A stretch of DNA of 64,000 nt from Nocardioides yefusunii (lineage in GTDB: Bacteria; Actinomycetota; Actinomycetes; Propionibacteriales; Nocardioidaceae), in the NCBI RefSeq assembly GCF_004014875.1, contig NZ_CP034929.1:930001-994000 (forward strand), given 5' to 3'. The translations under genes and the position numbers were made by a program. The notes below the pieces were generated by a model. The model saw nothing but the letters and a program-made list of their open reading frames with translations, was not told the DNA's origin and did not search any database. Positions 47,046-60,161 of this stretch are shown in pieces; position 1 is the first letter of the stretch; each line of letters starts with the position of its first letter.

Positions 47046-47110
47046 CGACCAACGGAGGGACCGGACGCCTGTCGCGGCGCCCGAGCACACACACTTGACG
47101 AGGGGTACTC

Positions 47111-48556
<1,446 letters not shown>

Positions 48557-48586
48557 CCGCTTTCCGCACTCAACCACGGGGGAATC

Positions 48587-49315
48587 GTGGCTGGCACCAT
48601 CTCGGGCGTGAACGCCCACAGCACTGAAGCACCCGCCAAGGGCAAGATCCTCGTCGTCGACGACGACGCCTCCCTGGCGGAGATGCTGACGATCGTGCTC
48701 CGTCAGGAGGGCTTCGAGAGCCACATGGTCACCCGCGGTGACCTGGCTCTCGCGGCCTTCCGTGAGCACCGTCCTGACCTGGTCCTGTTGGACCTGATGC
48801 TCCCGGGCAAGGACGGCATCGACGTCTGCAAGGAGATCCGCGCCGAGTCCGGCGTGCCGATCGTCATGCTGACGGCGAAGTCCGACACCGTGGACGTCGT
48901 CCTCGGTCTCGAGTCCGGCGCCGACGACTACGTCGTCAAGCCGTTCAAGCCCAAGGAACTCATCGCCCGCATCCGGGCGCGGGTGCGTCGTCTGAACGCG
49001 CCTGCCGGTGAGAACCTCACCGTCGGAGACTTCCACATCGACGTGGCCGGCCACCAGGTCATGCGCGGCGACCAGGAGATCTCCCTGACGCCGCTCGAGT
49101 TCGACCTCCTGGTCTGCCTGTCCCGCAAGCCGTGGCAGGTCTTCAGCCGTGAGGTGCTGCTCGAGGAGGTCTGGGGCTACCGTCACGCCGCTGACACGCG
49201 CCTCGTCAACGTCCACGTGCAGCGTCTGCGCGCCAAGGTCGAGCACGACCCGGAGAACCCGGAGATCGTGCTGACGGTGCGTGGCGTCGGGTACAGGGCC
49301 GGCAAGTCCGCCTGA
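48587..49315 (+). CDS. mtrA: Two-component response regulator MtrA (OmpR family)
   Basis: 242 residues with GTG at 48587 after GGGGG; GTG at 48608 is a possible later start. The receiver domain (about 20-135) has acidic residues VVDDDAS, phospho-acceptor D69 (LLDLMLPGKDG), T in MLTAKSD and K in VKPFKPKEL. The winged-helix domain (about 145-240) has FDLLVCLSRKPWQVFSREVLLEEVWGYRHAADTRLVNVHVQRLRAK. Its close similarity to mycobacterial MtrA is clear. It controls cell-wall hydrolase, division and osmotic genes, and is phosphorylated by MtrB from the next gene. Confidence 0.95.
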   Translation: MAGTISGVNAHSTEAPAKGKILVVDDDASLAEMLTIVLRQEGFESHMVTRGDLALAAFREHRPDLVLLDLMLPGKDGIDVCKEIRAESGVPIVMLTAKSDTVDVVLGLESGADDYVVKPFKPKELIARIRARVRRLNAPAGENLTVGDFHIDVAGHQVMRGDQEISLTPLEFDLLVCLSRKPWQVFSREVLLEEVWGYRHAADTRLVNVHVQRLRAKVEHDPENPEIVLTVRGVGYRAGKSA

Positions 49316-49322
49316 TCCCTCG

Positions 49323-50940
49323 ATGAGTGGGCAGAACCCCAGCGCGAGCCCCCGGAGGCCCTGGCCCCGGCGCGCACTGACGTTGTGGCGACGCTCGCTC
49401 CAGGTCCGCGTGGTGGCCAGCACGGTGAGTCTCACCGTGCTGGTCACCTGCAGCCTCACCTGGTTCCTCCTCTCGAACGTCAAGGAGGGCCTCCTCGACC
49501 AGCGGGTCAACCGCGTCGTGGCCGAGTCCGTCGCCGAGGTCGAGGACGCGGTCAACCGCCTCGAGGCGTCCCCGGGCATCGGTACCGAGGTCGACGCCCA
49601 GCAGCGGGCCGTCGTCGACCCGATCCGTGAACGCGGCGCCGCGCGTGGCTTCGCGGTCGCGCTGACCCTTCCCTACGAGGAGGGGCAGCCGCTGTCCTAC
49701 GGCGGCATCGTCAAGACCGACGACCTCGACATGCGCAGCATCCCCGACGACCTGCGTCGGGCGTTCGCCAACGACCACAGCACCGCGCACGAGTTCACCG
49801 ACGTGGTCTCCACCGGTTCGGAGATCGCGGGTGTTCCCGAGGGGCCGGGCGTCGTCGTCGCCCAGCAGCTCAAGCTGCCGGCGGACGGGAAGACCTACAC
49901 CCTCTACTTCGTCTTCTCGCTGTCCCAACAGAGCGAGACGCTGGCACTGGTCACGCGGTCGGTGCTCACCGCGGGCATCTTCCTGGCCTTCCTGGTCGGC
50001 GCGATCACGTTCGTGGTGGCCCGTCAGGTCGTCGCGCCGGTGCGCCAGACGCGTGAGGTCGCCGAACGCCTCGCCTCCGGGCACCTGCAGGAGCGGCTCC
50101 AGGTCCGCGGCGAGGACGACCTCGCTCGTCTCGCGTCGTCGTTCAACCACATGGCGTCCAACCTGCAGCGCCAGATCCTCCAGTTGGAGGAACTCTCACG
50201 GATGCAGCGCCGTTTCGTCTCCGACGTCTCCCACGAGCTGCGCACCCCGCTGACCACCGTCCGCATGGCCGGCGACATGCTGCACGACGCCCGCGACGAC
50301 ATGGACCCCGTCACCGCTCGCGCAGCCGAGTTGCTGCACACCGAGATCGAACGCTTCGAACTGCTCCTGGCCGACCTGCTGGAGATCTCGCGCTTCGACG
50401 CAGGAGCCGCCGTCCTCGACCTCGACGACGTCGACCTGGTCCAGGTCGCCCACCACGTGGTGGAGGTGACCAAGCCGCTGGCCGATGCCCGCAACGTCGC
50501 CGTGCTGGTGGAGGCCCCTGACGGCCCCGGCATCGCCGAGGCCGATGTGCGCCGCGTCCAGCGGATCGTGCGCAACCTCGTCACCAACGCCATCGACCAC
50601 GCCGAGGGACGCGACATCGTGATCAGGATCGGTCACGACGCCAGTTCCACCGCGCTCACCGTCCGTGACCACGGCGTCGGCCTCGGCCCGGGGGGAGTCA
50701 GCGATGGTCTTCAACCGGTTCTGGCGCGCCGACCCGGCCCGGGCCCGCACCAGCGGCGGCACCGGACTGGGGCTCTCCATCTCGCTGGAGGACGCGCGTC
50801 TCCACGGTGGTTGGCTCCAGGCCTGGGGCCGTCGCGGAGAGGGCGCCCAGTTCCGTCTCACCCTGCCTCGCCACTCTGGACAACTGCTGCGGCACAGCCC
50901 GCTGCCCCTGGTCCCCGTCGACGAGGACGCCACGCAGTGA
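49323..50940 (+). pseudogene. mtrB: Sensor histidine kinase MtrB with frameshift at 50690-50695 (broken gene or sequencing error)
   Basis: From ATG at 49323 the protein has a membrane segment (VRVVASTVSLTVLVTCSLTWFLL), an extracellular sensor loop, a second segment near 215-240, HAMP, and HisKA with H304 (SDVSHELRTPL). The N-box (NLVTNAIDHAE) and G1 box (RDHGVGL) follow. At a run of six G (50690-50695) the frame is lost. The expected continuation [24 protein letters not shown] and the rest lie in the next frame to the stop at 50938-50940. Removing one G gives an intact protein of 538 residues. As written, the reading continues without a stop into lpqB. MtrB is needed to phosphorylate MtrA, so a homopolymer sequencing error is plausible; a real mutation or recoding is not excluded. 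Confidence 0.85.
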
Positions 50941-52718
50941 TCCGTCGCAGCAGCGCGTCCTTCGCCGTGGCGACTGCCATGGCGATGGCGCTGAGCGCGA
51001 TGGCGCTGACCGGCTGCGTCCGGATGCCCAGCGCCGGCCCGGTGGTGGAGAGCGGGGTCGACGCGTACACGATCGGCAGCAACGAGACCTCCTACCAGCC
51101 TCCCTCGCCGGCCGACAACGCCACCCGGAGCGAGATCGTCCACGGGTTCCTCCAGGCAATGCGAGCACTGCCGTTGAGCACCGACGTGAGCCGGCAGTAC
51201 CTCACCGACGAGGCTTCCGATCGTTGGGAACCCCAGTACACCGTCACCACCTTCGCCTCGGTGTCGTTGTCCTTCACCGGCGACACAGCAGTGCTGGTGC
51301 TCAATGGTGCCCACGGTTACGACGGCCACGGCGCGTGGCTGGGCCGCCTGGGAAGGAGCGAGTCGACGTTCGAGCTGCCGATGGTGCAGGAGCACGGCGA
51401 GTGGCGCATCGCCCAGGCGCCGCAGCGCCTCCTGGTCTCGGAGTCCTGGTTCGCGGAGAACGTCGAACGGGTCCAGCTCTACTTCCTCGACAGCACCTCG
51501 TCGCTGATGGTGCCCGAACCTGCCCACTACCCGGCCGGTGAGACCCAGTTGGGCTATCTCGTGCGTGGCCTCCTGAAGGGGCCCGGCCGGGAACTGACCG
51601 GAGTGGTGCGCAGCGCCCTCCCCAGTGGGTTGAGGCTCGCCCAGGAGGACGTCCGTCCCGACGAGCAGGGCAGGCTGCACCTGGCGCTGCGCGGCCCCGC
51701 CGGCGCGTTCGACGGCATCGTGGGAGACCATGCAGCAGCACAACTGGCGTGGACCCTGCGCCAGGCCGACGAGGTCGACTCCTTCAGCATCTCGTTCAAC
51801 GGTCGGCACCTGTCGTTCGCTGACGGCAGCAGCCGACGTTCGGTGAATGCTGCGACCTTGGTCGTCCCCTACGGAAGTGCGTCGGTGCCGGGCACCTTCG
51901 AGTTCGTCGACGGGCGCTTGCGCCGCGGCCTCCCCAACCGGTCCACGGTGGCAACCACCGGACCTTTCGGCTCCGGCCTCACGCCGGTGCGTTCGGTGGG
52001 TGTCAGGCTCGACGGGCGCAGCGTCGTCGCGGTCGACTCCACGGGCACCCAGGTGTACACCGGCCCTGTGGAGTCGGTCCGGCTCCCGCGGGGCGGACTC
52101 CGCACCGTGCTGTCGGGGCGCACCGACCTGCTCGAGCCCACCACCGACGCCGCGGGGCGGACGTGGCTGGTGGACCTCACCGACTCCGGCGCCGAGGTGC
52201 TGATGCTGTCCGGGAGACGGGTCCAGACCGTCGCCGTCGCCGGGGTCACCGGTCGTGACGACGTGACCTCGATCCAGGTCTCTCCGGACGGCACCCGGTT
52301 GGCGTTCCTCGCCGGGGAGCCCTCCGGGGCGCACACGACGATCTCGGTTGCCCGGGTGGTCTTCGACGCGGACCGCAACGCGCGGACCACGGCGGCCCAG
52401 CCGGTCGGCAAGCACCTGCAGGCCGAGCAGCCTGTCCTCGACATGGTGTGGACCACCGGTGCACGCCTCGGTGTCCTCCTCGACACCGGTGAGGAGGTCC
52501 TGGCCGTGCACCTGGTGGCGGCCGAAGGCGCTCCCGACGCGTTCAGCAGAATCCAGAGGGTGCGCGCCCGTCCAGGGAGCAGCGGTCTGGCGATGACCTC
52601 CATCCCCGGCGCGAAGAGCTACGTGTACTCCGGCACCGTCGTGCGCGACCTCGACGATGTGGAGCGTCCCCTCGGATCCCTGCACGAGGGAGCCGACTGG
52701 TTCGGCTATCCCGGCTGA
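50937..52718 (+). CDS. lpqB: Lipoprotein LpqB (MtrAB-associated)
   Basis: 593 residues; GTG at 50937 overlaps the mtrB stop (GTGA). The signal peptide ends in a lipobox with C27 (ALTGC), so it is anchored outside. A GerMN-type sporulation/germination-like domain (about 130-280; [19 protein letters not shown]) is followed by a beta-propeller-like domain (about 310-590; [13 protein letters not shown]). In mycobacteria LpqB interacts with the MtrB extracellular domain and modulates MtrA activity. The order mtrA-mtrB-lpqB is conserved across actinobacteria. Confidence 0.93.
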   Translation: MIRRSSASFAVATAMAMALSAMALTGCVRMPSAGPVVESGVDAYTIGSNETSYQPPSPADNATRSEIVHGFLQAMRALPLSTDVSRQYLTDEASDRWEPQYTVTTFASVSLSFTGDTAVLVLNGAHGYDGHGAWLGRLGRSESTFELPMVQEHGEWRIAQAPQRLLVSESWFAENVERVQLYFLDSTSSLMVPEPAHYPAGETQLGYLVRGLLKGPGRELTGVVRSALPSGLRLAQEDVRPDEQGRLHLALRGPAGAFDGIVGDHAAAQLAWTLRQADEVDSFSISFNGRHLSFADGSSRRSVNAATLVVPYGSASVPGTFEFVDGRLRRGLPNRSTVATTGPFGSGLTPVRSVGVRLDGRSVVAVDSTGTQVYTGPVESVRLPRGGLRTVLSGRTDLLEPTTDAAGRTWLVDLTDSGAEVLMLSGRRVQTVAVAGVTGRDDVTSIQVSPDGTRLAFLAGEPSGAHTTISVARVVFDADRNARTTAAQPVGKHLQAEQPVLDMVWTTGARLGVLLDTGEEVLAVHLVAAEGAPDAFSRIQRVRARPGSSGLAMTSIPGAKSYVYSGTVVRDLDDVERPLGSLHEGADWFGYPG

Positions 52719-52818
52719 TCCCGTCCCCACCTGGTCCGACGTCGTCGACCTGCCCCCTCGTGCACAGCCATGCCTCGTCGCCGCCCCGGAGCGAGTCGGC
52801 TCCTGCTGGGATCCCGAG

Positions 52819-53571
52819 GTGCCTCCACCACTGACCTCCCGCCGTCGGAGTCCTCGTCCTGCCCGCCACTGGTGGCGCGAGGCGCTGGCCGACCTGGTGT
52901 GGGGGAGCAGGTGCGTGGGCTGTGCCCGTCCCGGTTCGGGGCTCTGCTCCGGCTGCCTGGCCCGGGCGCACGTCCCGCGATGGACGAGCACCCCGGCGCA
53001 CCCTCGCGTCCTGGCTGCTGGGCGCCATGCCGGAGCCTGGCGGTCCGCGGTGGTGCGTCACAAGGAGGACGGGGTGCGCGAGCTCCGTCCCGTGCTGGCC
53101 CATGTCCTGGCCGTGTCGGTGGCCGCTCTGGTGGCCGGCGTCGTGCGTGACGACCCGACCACGGCGCCGGTGGGGGAGATCGTGCTGGTCCCGGTGCCCA
53201 GCCGTGCCTCGGTACGACGCGCCAGGGGTGACGACCCGTGGCGGGGCGTGTGCGCCGAGGCCGCGGCCCGACTGCGGCGCCGAGGGATCCCGGTCCGGGT
53301 GGAGGGCGCGCTGGAGATGCGTCGCGGGGTGCGGGACCAGGCCGGCCTGAGTCGCACCGAGCGGTACGCCAACGTGAGGGGCCGGTTCCGGGTCCGGACG
53401 CCGTCGTCCGTGTGGTGGCGCCGCAAGGCTGGGGCCCTGGGCGATGCCGGGACGGCGGTGGTGCTCTGTGACGACGTGCTCACCACCGGGGCGACGCTCG
53501 GTGCCGCGGTCGCGGCACTCGCGGAGGCGGGCTGCGACGTCCTCGGGTGCGTGGTCCTCTCCACGGCGTGA
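52819..53571 (+). CDS. comF: ComF family phosphoribosyltransferase-like protein
   Basis: 250 residues from GTG at 52819; earlier in-frame starts lie inside lpqB or are only CTG, so this start is tentative. A four-Cys zinc finger (C32-VG-C35, C43-SG-C46) precedes the phosphoribosyltransferase fold. VPVPSRASVRRARGDDP and RRGVRDQAGLSRTERYANVRGRF match ComF, and the PRPP loop is VVLCDDVLTTGATLG with D218-D219. ComF proteins assist DNA uptake in competent bacteria; a role in actinobacteria is unproven. It corresponds to Rv3242c. Confidence 0.88.
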   Translation: MPPPLTSRRRSPRPARHWWREALADLVWGSRCVGCARPGSGLCSGCLARAHVPRWTSTPAHPRVLAAGRHAGAWRSAVVRHKEDGVRELRPVLAHVLAVSVAALVAGVVRDDPTTAPVGEIVLVPVPSRASVRRARGDDPWRGVCAEAAARLRRRGIPVRVEGALEMRRGVRDQAGLSRTERYANVRGRFRVRTPSSVWWRRKAGALGDAGTAVVLCDDVLTTGATLGAAVAALAEAGCDVLGCVVLSTA

Positions 53572-53902
53572 GGTCCCCACGCCGGAGGACGAATTTCGAC
53601 CACCAACTGAGCAGGTGTGGTGACGCGATCACCACCGGGGGGATAGCGTCTGTGCATGGAGTCCGTTCCGTCCGGTGGTCGTCCGTCCCAGGGGTTCTCC
53701 CTGTGCCACGGAGCGCGTCGTGCGCCTGCCGACGCCGCCGTCCGGAACGCCGCCGCCTGGCCCTCTCGGGCCACGTCGCGAGCCAGGGCCCGGGCACTCT
53801 GCCGCGGGCCCCAGCGACTCCGGCCGAGCCGTGGAGGCGTCGTCTGACGTCTGCACGTGCCGTCATCGCAGGTGAGTGTCAACGCTGAATCGGGAGGTTC
53901 AC
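53572..53902. other. Intergenic region between comF and hpf
   Basis: 331 bases. It contains a short hairpin at 53617-53635 (7-bp stem, CGCGA loop), a leaderless-type TAGCGT at 53644-53649, and a 63-codon reading frame from ATG 53656 to 53847. Third-position GC of that frame is lower than in neighbouring genes, so it may simply be a long hpf leader. Confidence 0.45.
53617..53635. promoter_or_regulatory. Short inverted repeat upstream of hpf
   Basis: GTGGTGA-CGCGA-TCACCAC is a perfect 7-bp inverted repeat. It sits just before the TAGCGT box, so it may be an operator or a weak terminator for comF. Confidence 0.35.
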
Positions 53903-54517
53903 ATGGACGTAGTGGTCACTGGTCGACAGATCGAGATCTCGGACAGGTACCGGGAGCACGTGGCTGACAAGCTCGCTCGTCTCGTCAAGCACGACGGACG
54001 GATCCAGCGGATCGCGTGCGAGGTCTCACTGGAGAAGAACCCCCGCCTGGCCGAGCAGGCCGTTCGCGTCGAGCTGACGGCCTACACCAAGGGACCCATC
54101 GTGCGCGCCGAGGCGGCTGCAGAGGACAAGATGGCCGCCCTCGACCTCTCGCTGGACAAGATGGTCACCCAGTTCCGCAAGGCCTCGGACCGACGTCGTG
54201 TGCACCACGGCCGTCGTGCCCCGGTCTCCGTGGGTGAGGCGCTGTCCGCGATGGAGACGCCGGCGGAGGAAGAGTTCGAGGACGTCGTCCCCGAGCGCAA
54301 GGAAGGTTCGATCACCGTCACCGGTGACGGCCCTCTCGTGGTCCGCGAGAAGGAGCACGTGGCTGCGCCGATGACCCTCGACACCGCCCTCTACGAGATG
54401 GAGCTCGTGGGGCACGACTTCTACCTCTTCGTCGACAAGGAGTCCGGCAAGCCCTCGGTGGTGTACCGCCGACGCGGGTACGACTACGGAGTGATCGCGC
54501 TCGACGTGGCCACCTGA
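53903..54517 (+). CDS. hpf: Ribosome hibernation-promoting factor, long form
   Basis: 204 residues from ATG at 53903, with GGGAGG close upstream, preferred over GTG at 53876. Residues 1-105 are the S30AE ribosome-binding domain (MDVVVTGRQIEISDRYREHVADKLARLVKH). A linker (about 110-150) joins the dimerisation domain at about 152-204 (MTLDTALYEMELVGHDFYLFVDKESG, YRRRGYDYGVI). Long HPF dimerises 70S ribosomes into inactive 100S particles in stationary phase or stress. It corresponds to Rv3241c. A strong hairpin follows. Confidence 0.94.
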   Translation: MDVVVTGRQIEISDRYREHVADKLARLVKHDGRIQRIACEVSLEKNPRLAEQAVRVELTAYTKGPIVRAEAAAEDKMAALDLSLDKMVTQFRKASDRRRVHHGRRAPVSVGEALSAMETPAEEEFEDVVPERKEGSITVTGDGPLVVREKEHVAAPMTLDTALYEMELVGHDFYLFVDKESGKPSVVYRRRGYDYGVIALDVAT

Positions 54518-54574
54518 GCAGATGAGGTGAAACCCGCCCGCGAGGGGCGGGGAGACAGGCCGGAGGCCGCGTGG

Positions 54575-54616
54575 GCAGACCCCGGGACGACGTAGGTGAG
54601 TCGTCCCGGGGTCTGC
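54575..54616 (+). terminator. Terminator after hpf
   Basis: A perfect 17-bp stem (54575-54591 with 54600-54616) closes an 8-base loop and is followed by TTCT. It ends only 18 bases before the next start codon. Confidence 0.85.
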
Positions 54617-54622
54617 TTCTGA

Positions 54623-54634
54623 CATGATGCGGGG
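54623..54634 (+). promoter_or_regulatory. Leaderless-type -10 (CATGAT) before the NarL-type regulator
   Basis: CATGAT (54623-54628) ends six bases before GTG 54635. The -35 position would fall inside the preceding terminator stem. Confidence 0.35.
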
Positions 54635-55315
54635 GTGAACTCCTCCTCGACCCCCGAAGCCATCAGGGTTGTCGTCGCTGACGACCAGGAGCTCTTCCGG
54701 CGTGGGCTCACGATGCTGCTCGAGCTGGAGTCGGACATCTCCGTCGTGGGCGAGGCCGGGGACGGTCTGGCCGCGGTCGACAAGGTGGCCGCCCTCGCGC
54801 CGGACGTGGTCCTGCTCGACGTGCGGATGCCCAAGTTGACCGGCATCGAGGCGTGCAAGGCGATCAAGGAGGCCAGCCCGTCGGTCCAGGTCATCATGCT
54901 GACCGTCTCCGACGAGGAGGTCGACCTCTACGAGGCCGTCAAGGGCGGCGCGGTCGGTTACCTGCTCAAGGACTCCTCGATCGAGGACGTGGCCCAGGGC
55001 ATCCGCGTGGTCGCCGAGGGGCAGTCGCTGATCTCCCCGGCGATGGCCATGAAGCTGATCGACGAGTTCAAGCAGATGTCCAAGCCCGACCGCGGGCAGG
55101 GGGCGACCGTCCGGCTGACCGACCGCGAACTGCAGGTGCTGCGTCTGGTCGCGCAGGGTCTCAACAATCGTGAGATCGCCAAGCGTCTCTTCATCTCGGA
55201 GAACACCGTCAAGAACCACGTGCGCAACATGCTCGAGAAGCTCCAGCTCCACTCGCGCATGGAGGCAGTTATGTACGCCGTGCGCGAGAAGCTCCTGGAC
55301 CTTCCCGGCACCTGA
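54635..55315 (+). CDS. Orphan NarL/LuxR-family response regulator
   Basis: 226 residues, GTG at 54635. The receiver domain (about 9-125) has ADDQE, phospho-acceptor D62 (LLDVRMPKLTG), MLTVSD and LLKDSS. A LuxR-type helix-turn-helix (about 152-215) has LTDRELQVLRLVAQGLNNREIAKRLFISENTVKNHVRNMLEKL. No kinase gene is near. The position between hpf and secA is conserved in other non-mycobacterial actinobacteria that I recall. Targets are unknown; control of hpf or stationary-phase genes is possible from location only. Confidence 0.92.
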   Translation: MNSSSTPEAIRVVVADDQELFRRGLTMLLELESDISVVGEAGDGLAAVDKVAALAPDVVLLDVRMPKLTGIEACKAIKEASPSVQVIMLTVSDEEVDLYEAVKGGAVGYLLKDSSIEDVAQGIRVVAEGQSLISPAMAMKLIDEFKQMSKPDRGQGATVRLTDRELQVLRLVAQGLNNREIAKRLFISENTVKNHVRNMLEKLQLHSRMEAVMYAVREKLLDLPGT

Positions 55316-55404
55316 GAGTTTCCCGGGGCGCTCCTCGGCGGCGCCGGGCAGAGGTCGCGAAGGCGAGAAGGCGTGGGAAACGCTCGGGCCTCGGGTGCGG
55401 TGAG

Positions 55405-55410
55405 TACGAT
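55405..55410 (+). promoter_or_regulatory. secA -10 candidate (TACGAT)
   Basis: TACGAT follows TGAG (partial extended -10). A start near 55417 gives a leader of about 47 nt ending with GGGAG before GTG 55464. Confidence 0.45.
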
Positions 55411-55463
55411 GGCAAGCGGTCATCCGGCCGCTCACCTCCGCACACGTCTGGGAGTCAACACCA

Positions 55464-58235
<2,772 letters not shown>

Positions 58236-58259
<24 letters not shown>

Positions 58260-58313
58260 GCGGCCGCACGGCCCACATCGGCTGAGCGGCCGCACGGCCC
58301 GCATCGGCTGAGC
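58236..58313 (+). repeat. Three tandem 26-bp repeats spanning the secA stop codon
   Basis: Units are 58236-58261, 58262-58287 and 58288-58313, differing at two positions. The TGA of secA is in the first unit; the other two are non-coding. Confidence 0.88.
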
Positions 58314-58326
58314 GGCCGGCTGACAC

Positions 58327-58362
58327 ACGAAGGGCGCCTCCCCGCGGGGAGGCGCCCTTCGT
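58327..58362. terminator. Bidirectional terminator hairpin
   Basis: A 17-bp inverted repeat (58327-58343 with 58346-58362) has almost no loop. It lies between secA and the converging Rv3235-like gene. Confidence 0.85.
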
Positions 58363-58388
58363 CGTTCCCGGAGACCGTTGCCCGGCAC

Positions 58389-58913
58389 TCAGCAGAAGTC
58401 GAGCGCGGTGCAGACCCAGCGCTCACGTCGCCACTCGAAGCGGGCGGCGAAGGCCCGCGACTGCTGCCCCTGGCGGACGTGGACCGAGGCCTCGACGGTG
58501 TGCTGGTCGAGGAACGAGACGTGGACGGAGCGGACCGTGGCTCGGGGGACGCCGGGGTGGTCACCGGTGCTGGCGGGAGCGGGTGCACTGGCGCCGATGC
58601 TGCTGGCGCGTGCGACGAGGTGGGCACGTCGGGTGAGGTCGTGCTGGACGGCGACGGTGGTCCAACGGGTGACCTGGGTGGCGGGGCGTTCGCCGGAGAT
58701 GATCTCCAGCACGGTGCGGGCGTACCGGTCGACCCACTGGTGGACGCTGCGGCGTCGTCGGGGGTCGATGGCGACGAGGTCGCAGACGGGTCGCTGGGGG
58801 GCGGGGTTGCCCTCGATCCGTCGCAGGGTGGAGGCGACGGTCGTGGGACGGGTGCGGTGGGTGCGTGCGGTGTCGGGGTGGTGGGCGTTGGCGGTCCAGG
58901 TCATGGCGCTCAT
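58389..58913 (-). CDS. Rv3235-like (DUF6459-type) protein
   Basis: 174 residues; ATG at 58913 overlaps the LysM gene stop (ATGA). The N-terminal 35 residues are His/Thr/Arg-rich and variable. The conserved part includes RPVCDLVAIDPRRRRSVHQWVDRYARTVLEIISGERPATQVTRWT and the end RRERWVCTALDFC. This matches the Ala/Arg/Pro-rich actinobacterial family that includes Rv3235. The beta-rich C-terminal half resembles NTF2-like folds. The function is unknown. Operon with a LysM membrane protein is seen in other actinobacteria. Confidence 0.82.
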   Translation of the reverse strand: MSAMTWTANAHHPDTARTHRTRPTTVASTLRRIEGNPAPQRPVCDLVAIDPRRRRSVHQWVDRYARTVLEIISGERPATQVTRWTTVAVQHDLTRRAHLVARASSIGASAPAPASTGDHPGVPRATVRSVHVSFLDQHTVEASVHVRQGQQSRAFAARFEWRRERWVCTALDFC

Positions 58914-59956
58914 CGGGTCTCCTCGGTGGGCTGGGGCTCTGTGGGCTGGGGCTCTGCGGGTTCGGGCTGAGCGGTCGGAGTGCGGGGGTCGGCTGTCGTG
59001 GCCTGCGCTGGGAGGGTGAGGACCTGACCGGGCAGGAGCAGGTCGGGGTCGTCGCCCACGACGGTGCGGTTGTCTCGGTGGAGCGCGGCCACCAGGGCAG
59101 CGGTCCGGGCCGCAGAGGGAGCGGCCTCGTCGCTGGGTGTGCGGCCTGCGATGCCCCAGAGGGTGTCGCCGGGGGCGACGACGTGGGTACGGAGCGCCTC
59201 GTTCGCGCCGGTGGCGGCTGGGACGGCGGTCTCGCTGGTAGCGGTGACGGCTGAGGTGGCGGTCGTGGTGGCGGTCGTCGTGGTGGCCGCGGGTGCGGCT
59301 GCCGGTGCGGTGCTGGGCGTGGGCCGTGGCGTCGACGGAGTAGGGCGGGAGGTGGCGGTGCGGGGGGCGTCTTCGGGCGTGGCCGTGCGAGGGGATGGTG
59401 CGGCGGTGGGGGCCGTCGGAGCGTCCTGCGGTGAGCTGGCGGTGGTGCTGGTCCGTTCGGGCAGCGGGAGCCCGTCGAGGGAGCTGTGGTCGGCGGCGTG
59501 GGCCGGGGCGACTGCTCCGGCGCTCAGTGCGACGCCGCAGGCAACGAGGACGAGGCGTCGGGTGTGGCTGTCGCGTCGGGCTGCCCGACCGCGCGCGGCG
59601 GAGGCGCAGGTGGTGGTGAGGATCCACCAGAGGCGCAGCGTGGCGAGGGCTCCGGCGAGTCCTGCGATCAGCAGCGCGGCGCCGGCGACGGGGGACTGGG
59701 GTTCGGTGAGGGTCGATCCCTGGGCCAGCGTCAGCAGGAGCTCGGGAAGGCCGCCGTCGATCTCGGACAGGAGCGGGGTGGCCGGCACCAACGCTGCGCT
59801 CAGGCAGAGCAGGGCCAGCGCCAGCAGCAGGGTGCTCCCGCTGGCCCAGACCAGGGCGGTACGCCAAGCCGATGCGGGCTGCTGGGTGCCCTGAGCGGGG
59901 CCGGCCAGGTGCGTCGCACCGAAGCGTGTTCCGGAGCCTCCCCATGATTGCTTCAT
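58910..59956 (-). CDS. LysM-domain membrane protein
   Basis: 348 residues, ATG at 59956 with GGAGGG upstream. Two to three membrane segments lie near 31-60 (ALVWASGSTLLLALALLCLSAALVPA), 85-110 (VAGAALLIAGLAGALATL) and 130-150 (RLVLVACGVALSAGAVAPAHA). A long Thr/Ala/Pro linker (about 155-245) leads to a LysM domain (about 255-315; HVVAPGDTLWGIAGRTPSD, PDLLLPGQVLTLP) that should bind peptidoglycan. A Pro/Glu/Gln tail ends it (PEPAEPQPTEPQPTE). It probably tethers the membrane to the wall or positions a partner such as the next gene's product. Confidence 0.88.
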   Translation of the reverse strand: MKQSWGGSGTRFGATHLAGPAQGTQQPASAWRTALVWASGSTLLLALALLCLSAALVPATPLLSEIDGGLPELLLTLAQGSTLTEPQSPVAGAALLIAGLAGALATLRLWWILTTTCASAARGRAARRDSHTRRLVLVACGVALSAGAVAPAHAADHSSLDGLPLPERTSTTASSPQDAPTAPTAAPSPRTATPEDAPRTATSRPTPSTPRPTPSTAPAAAPAATTTTATTTATSAVTATSETAVPAATGANEALRTHVVAPGDTLWGIAGRTPSDEAAPSAARTAALVAALHRDNRTVVGDDPDLLLPGQVLTLPAQATTADPRTPTAQPEPAEPQPTEPQPTEETR

Positions 59957-60141
59957 CGCTCACTGCCCTCCGTTTTTCCTTTGAGCCTTGCGTTTGCGTT
60001 CGTTTGCCTCTGTTGTCCATCGAAGTGCGACGCGTGGGGTGGGGTCAATGCTCAAGAGAGGGGGCAGGGGCATCACGCGTCGTGGATAGGGGAGGTGGGA
60101 TACCCGAGATGGGGGAGGGGTGAGGGTTGTCAGGTCCGTCG

Positions 60142-60153
60142 GCAAGCGCTTGC
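60142..60153. promoter_or_regulatory. 12-bp perfect palindrome, possible operator
   Basis: GCAAGCGCTTGC lies 8 bases before the ATG at 60162 and about 190 bases before the LysM gene start on the other strand. It may bind a dimeric regulator. Confidence 0.3.
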
Positions 60154-60161
60154 ATGCAGCC

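Noticed and set aside
47046..47110. SAH riboswitch before ahcY
   Set aside because: The leader of about 60 nt does not show the conserved SAH-aptamer segments I know.
49281..52718. A true 1145-residue MtrB-LpqB fusion gene
   Set aside because: The continuation after the six-G run has no domain until the LpqB lipobox, while the normal MtrB C-terminus is intact in the next frame and ends in a GTGA overlap with lpqB.
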